Source: Thermoplasmata archaeon
Lineage (GTDB): Archaea; Thermoplasmatota; Thermoplasmata; SG8-5; JAGLSY01
DNA length: 8,749 nt
Assembly: GCA_023137005.1 (NCBI GenBank)
Contig: JAGLQE010000238.1
Span: 1 to 8,749, forward strand
Direction: 5' to 3'
In this document: positions 6,164 to 8,749 of the stretch, one piece after another
Position numbering within the stretch: position 1 is the stretch's first letter
How the letters are laid out: every line of letters begins with the position of its first letter
The notes under the pieces: model-generated
Told to the model about the DNA's origin: nothing
Database searches by the model: none
Seen by the model: the letters and a program-made list of their open reading frames with translations, nothing else
Made by a program: the position numbers and the translations under genes

Positions 6164-6333
6164 TAGAGGTTGACCCACGTATTTGCCTTCACTGTGCCCA
6201 GTGTGTGGGTACATGCCCGTATATGGCTCTGGAGCTCAATGATATGCATATTGAAGTGAATGACAATTGCAAGAAGTGCCTATGGTGCGTGGTATCATGC
6301 CCTGTGGGCGCACTTACCATGGTGGAGGGATGA
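6160..6333 (+). CDS. Small 2[4Fe-4S] ferredoxin
   Basis: This 57-residue protein carries two classic four-cysteine cluster motifs in a bacterial-type ferredoxin fold: Cys9-x2-Cys12-x2-Cys15-x3-Cys19-Pro and Cys37-x2-Cys40-x2-Cys43-x3-Cys47-Pro. Each cluster takes three cysteines from one motif and one from the other, as usual in this family. There is no extra domain. It overlaps the end of tes by four bases (ATGA) and stops one base before the geranylgeranyl reductase ATG, so it is sandwiched in the lipid operon. A ferredoxin next to a geranylgeranyl reductase is known in Methanosarcina acetivorans, where it is needed for full saturation of lipids. By analogy this one should donate electrons to the reductase, and possibly to Tes. 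It was missed by size-limited gene finding and is clear from the cysteine spacing. Confidence 0.93.
   Translation: MIEVDPRICLHCAQCVGTCPYMALELNDMHIEVNDNCKKCLWCVVSCPVGALTMVEG
6324..6328 (+). promoter_or_regulatory. Shine-Dalgarno of the geranylgeranyl reductase
   Basis: GGAGG sits at the end of the ferredoxin gene, six bases before the ATG at 6335. It selects this ATG over the in-frame ATG at 6350 and over an upstream extension that would cover the ferredoxin. Confidence 0.7.
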
Positions 6334-6334
6334 T

Positions 6335-7537
6335 ATGATCGACTGGAACATGGAATACGATGCCGTGATAGTCGGTGCTGGACCTGCTGGCTCCCATACT
6401 GCAAGATTCGCAGCCGAGGGCGGAGCAAAGGTCGTTATCATCGAGAAGCGCCAGGAAGTCGGAAGCCCGGTTAGATGTGCCGAGGGAGCTGCCAGACGCT
6501 CTCTCCAGGAAGCCGAGGTCATCATTGATCCAAAATGGATATCCGGGGAAATGGACGGAGCCATGATAATCGCTCCCAATGGCAACTATCTGGAGGTTGA
6601 CGAGGCTAAAGCAGGTGCGGAGGTCGGTTATGTTATCGAGAGGGACCTGTTCGATCAGGCTCTTGCAAAGACCGCGGTCCAGAGAGGTGCGGAATTGGTG
6701 CTCAAATGCTCGGCAACTGCCCTTATCAAGGACGACACTGGAAAAGTATGTGGTGTCAAGGTCAATCACATGGGCGAGGAAAAGGAAATTCGAGCCAAGT
6801 TGGTGATAGGTGCCGACGGCCACGAATCACTCATCGGAAGATGGGCTGGCCTTCTCCCGAAACTTGAGAAGAATGACATAATCTCCGGATTGCAGTATCG
6901 CATGACCAATCTCGATATCAATCATAAGTTCGTACAATTCTATCTGACCAAGGAATTCGCACCAGGCGGATATATCTGGATCTTCCCCAAGGACGAGACC
7001 ACGGCCAATGTGGGTATCGGAATAGTTATTAGCGAGATAAAGCACAAAGGCCATTTGAAGGAATTACTGGACGGCTGGATCGCCGCCAATCCCAAGATCG
7101 CCCAGGGCGAGATAATCGATATTATCGCTGGTGGAATTCCAGTAGGTCATCCGGTCGATGCCACTGTCATGGACGGGCTCATGCTCGTTGGTGATGCAGG
7201 CCGTCAGACCGACCCCATAACCGGTGGTGGAATTGGTAATGGCTGTAAGGCTGGTCGTGAATGTGGACTCACAATTGCCGCGGCCGTCAAGGCCAATGAC
7301 TTCAGTGCGAAATTCCTGCAGATGTATGAGACTGCCTGGAGGGATCTCCTGGAAGAGAGGCTTTACCGCAACTGGATGGCCAAGGAAGCTTGCCTGGGTC
7401 TGGATGATGATGTGTTCAATAAGATCATAACCACGATGGACGAGGTTGGAATAACCGAAGTAAATGTGTTCAATCTACTTGTCGTGATCAAGGATAAACA
7501 CCCGGAGCTTGTGGAGAAGTTCCAGGATCTTATCTAA
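6335..7537 (+). CDS. Geranylgeranyl reductase family flavoprotein
   Basis: This FAD enzyme hydrogenates the double bonds of geranylgeranyl chains in archaeal ether lipids (digeranylgeranylglycerophospholipid reductase type), at the membrane surface. The 400-residue length is typical. The N-terminal Rossmann motif is DAVIVGAGPAGSHTARFAAEGG, ending in the acidic Glu37 (VVIIEKRQ). PVRCAEG (45-51) matches the family motif around a cysteine that is important in the Sulfolobus enzyme. VIGADGHES (157-165) and LMLVGDAGRQTDPITGGGI (282-300) are the further FAD-binding motifs. GGYIWIFPK (211-219) is the YxWxFPK lipid-pocket signature of the family. It follows the ferredoxin by one base. Some reductases of this family act on chlorophyll, but the neighbours Tes and ferredoxin argue for ether lipids. 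The number of double bonds it reduces cannot be read from sequence. Confidence 0.92.
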   Translation: MIDWNMEYDAVIVGAGPAGSHTARFAAEGGAKVVIIEKRQEVGSPVRCAEGAARRSLQEAEVIIDPKWISGEMDGAMIIAPNGNYLEVDEAKAGAEVGYVIERDLFDQALAKTAVQRGAELVLKCSATALIKDDTGKVCGVKVNHMGEEKEIRAKLVIGADGHESLIGRWAGLLPKLEKNDIISGLQYRMTNLDINHKFVQFYLTKEFAPGGYIWIFPKDETTANVGIGIVISEIKHKGHLKELLDGWIAANPKIAQGEIIDIIAGGIPVGHPVDATVMDGLMLVGDAGRQTDPITGGGIGNGCKAGRECGLTIAAAVKANDFSAKFLQMYETAWRDLLEERLYRNWMAKEACLGLDDDVFNKIITTMDEVGITEVNVFNLLVVIKDKHPELVEKFQDLI

Positions 7538-7624
7538 GCGAAGCTCACCAACTCACGATCAGATATTGGGAATACCACAGATATGCTTATGTGCGCAGCC
7601 ATTGATTACTGTGTGGAAGGGCCC

Positions 7625-8239
7625 ATGAGAAAAATTAGCCTGGAAAGAAGAAAGCAGATGTGTCAGAAGATGTTGATTTTGCATCCCCCAGTCTGCCCAG
7701 TATGCAAAGAAAAGGCAATGCCGGGCTTCATGGCTGGAGCATACCCAAAATATGTTCCAATTGGCAAAAAAAGACCCTTTGTTGACCCTCTGTTATCCAA
7801 CTTTGATTTCGGTTTAAGCACCGGTGAGGCTGCTCCAGCTTATATTTGCAAAGGATGTAATCTTGTATTCGGGATGTCTAGGCCGATGGACAAGAGCAAG
7901 TATAACATAGTCCGCGATAGTCTAGCAGGCGGGAAATTATCTGCTTGCTCCTATTGCAGTAGTCAGCTAGAATCCGGATATGTTTGGTCGAGCAGAGGCA
8001 TGGTATGGTGTGAAGGTTTCCGCGGGGGTTTGAGGAGGAGAATAGTCCTGCTTGTGCCTATATTCGGAGTGAGGTTCAAAACATATGGCCTAGCAACAAA
8101 GAGATGCAGGAATTGCGGAATGTTCTATTCCAGGTATCATCCTGACAAGGTAAAGAAAGTTAGTATTTTTTGGATTGTAACTTTTATTATAATTTTTGCA
8201 ATTGTATTTGTCTTGATAGACTATCTGCCTCATCCTTGA
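7625..8239 (+). CDS. Two-copy zinc-ribbon protein with C-terminal membrane anchor (DUF6487-like)
   Basis: The 204-residue product shows two zinc-ribbon units. The first runs from CPVC (Cys24, Cys27) to CKGC (Cys75, Cys78), the second from CSYC (Cys108, Cys111) to CRNC (Cys161, Cys164). After the first cysteine pair of each unit come a Gly-aromatic and then a short strand (MPGFMAG; ESGYVWSSRGMVWCEG). The second unit closely follows the DUF6487 pattern known mainly from Firmicutes. Residues 180-199 form a hydrophobic segment (FWIVTFIIIFAIVFVLI) preceded by lysines, so the ribbon part is probably cytoplasmic. The ATG at 7625 is preceded by GGAAGG at a short four-base spacing; 7583 and 7589 are in-frame alternatives. 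The gene is visibly AT-richer than the lipid operon and starts 87 bases after it, so it is probably a separate unit. Function unknown. Confidence 0.75.
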   Translation: MRKISLERRKQMCQKMLILHPPVCPVCKEKAMPGFMAGAYPKYVPIGKKRPFVDPLLSNFDFGLSTGEAAPAYICKGCNLVFGMSRPMDKSKYNIVRDSLAGGKLSACSYCSSQLESGYVWSSRGMVWCEGFRGGLRRRIVLLVPIFGVRFKTYGLATKRCRNCGMFYSRYHPDKVKKVSIFWIVTFIIIFAIVFVLIDYLPHP

Positions 8240-8253
8240 TGCTCATTGGTCCA

Positions 8254-8631
8254 TCACAATAATTCTTTGTATTGCGCCGGAGTGAGGAGCTTTTCGATCC
8301 CGCTCATATCTGCTGGTTTAATAACCGCCAGCCAGCCCTTGCCATAACAATCCTCATTGACCAGCTCTGGAGTATCTTCCAGGTCTGAATTTGCCTCAAT
8401 AACCTCTCCCGCGACCGGAGAGAAAACATCAGAGGTGGATTTGACGGACTCGACAATGGCGATCTCGCCCTTCGCATCAAGGGAGTCGCCAGTGCTAGGT
8501 AGCTCAACATAAACAATGTCAGTTAGTTCGCCCTGTGCATGGTCAGTTATACCTATCCTAACAAGGTCGCCCTCGACCCTGACCCATTCGTGGTTCTCTG
8601 TGTATCTCAAGTCATCTGGAATATTGCTCAT
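8254..8631 (-). CDS. gcvH: Glycine cleavage system H protein
   Basis: H protein is the lipoyl-carrying shuttle of the glycine cleavage system. It takes the aminomethyl group from the P protein and presents it to the T and L proteins. The 125-residue length is normal. The N-terminus LRYTENHEWVRVEGDLVRIGIT is a family hallmark, and the lipoyl-lysine is Lys64 in ESVKSTSDVFSPVAGEV. YGKGWLAVIKP and the C-terminal LLTPAQYKELL helix complete the fold. The start at 8631 is supported by GGAG nine bases upstream and a TATA-like box further up. P, T and L proteins and lipoylation enzymes are not in the window. It converges with the zinc-ribbon gene with 14 bases between stops, too little for an obvious terminator. 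Some H-like proteins serve lipoate relay only; context here cannot tell. Confidence 0.95.
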   Translation of the reverse strand: MSNIPDDLRYTENHEWVRVEGDLVRIGITDHAQGELTDIVYVELPSTGDSLDAKGEIAIVESVKSTSDVFSPVAGEVIEANSDLEDTPELVNEDCYGKGWLAVIKPADMSGIEKLLTPAQYKELL

Positions 8632-8640
8632 ATTATCGAA

Positions 8641-8676
8641 CTCCGATGAGAGGTGATGGGGAGGGGGAGATAAAAG
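8641..8676 (-). promoter_or_regulatory. Promoter and ribosome site of gcvH
   Basis: On the minus strand, CTTTTATC (8676-8669) is a TATA-like box, and GGAG (8644-8641) is a Shine-Dalgarno nine bases before the ATG at 8631. Between them lies a C-rich stretch. The predicted start of transcription near 8647 leaves a short leader. Confidence 0.4.
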
Positions 8677-8693
8677 ACTTTTGATAATATCGA

Positions 8694-8733
8694 ATCAAAC
8701 TCTTTACCCAAATAATTTACAAACACGTTTGAT
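8694..8733. promoter_or_regulatory. Inverted repeat in the gap upstream of gcvH
   Basis: ATCAAAC (8694-8700) and GTTTGAT (8727-8733) are perfect 7-bp arms with 26 bases between them. CAAAC-AC-GTTTG (8720-8731) is a tighter symmetry inside the right half. The gap sits between gcvH and a possible plus-strand gene beginning at the ATG at 8741, so it may be a shared regulatory site. The only support is symmetry and position. Confidence 0.25.
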
Positions 8734-8749
8734 AAAATAAATGCGTAGG

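Noticed and set aside
6260..6334. Longer N-terminus for the geranylgeranyl reductase
   Set aside because: It would cover the ferredoxin in another frame. The ATG at 6335 has a strong GGAGG and places the FAD motif at the usual distance from the start.

Overview
The window reads as an archaeal chromosome, most likely a tetraether-making euryarchaeote of the Thermoplasmatota or a nearby lineage. This is an inference from gene content and gene starts; no rRNA or tRNA is present to fix the taxon. The pointers are a tetraether lipid synthase (Tes) homologue with a ferredoxin and a geranylgeranyl reductase, a TrmB-family regulator, and TATA-like boxes 25-30 bases before several starts that lack a Shine-Dalgarno, which is typical of leaderless archaeal transcripts. 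No transposase, integrase or CRISPR array was seen.

Layout. Positions 1-268 hold no gene but carry two tandem copies, about 104 bases apart, of a structured element. Each copy has a long hairpin with a conserved 24-base loop, followed by a second hairpin. The long stem differs between copies by paired, compensatory changes, which points to a structured RNA. Next come a minus-strand M29 family aminopeptidase (269-1303), a plus-strand small DUF3783-type protein (1445-1810), a minus-strand secreted or membrane protein with a Pro/Gln/Tyr-rich tail (1811-2680), minus-strand purQ (2771-3604) and a minus-strand TrmB-like regulator (3671-4540). Reading away from the regulator is the plus-strand cluster tes (4604-6163), a 57-residue 2[4Fe-4S] ferredoxin (6160-6333) and a geranylgeranyl reductase (6335-7537). 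A two-copy zinc-ribbon membrane protein (7625-8239) and a convergent gcvH (8254-8631) finish the window.

How the genes work together. The core is a membrane-lipid module. The reductase saturates the geranylgeranyl chains of archaeal ether lipids, the ferredoxin probably supplies electrons, and Tes joins two phytanyl ends to make membrane-spanning tetraethers. The three genes overlap by 4 bases or lie 1 base apart, so they are very likely one operon. The divergent TrmB-like regulator shares a 63-base promoter region with tes that contains a 7-bp inverted repeat and an 8-bp palindromic TATA-like box, which makes it the obvious candidate regulator of tetraether synthesis. The other genes (proteolysis, purine synthesis, glycine cleavage) look like ordinary housekeeping genes with separate promoters.
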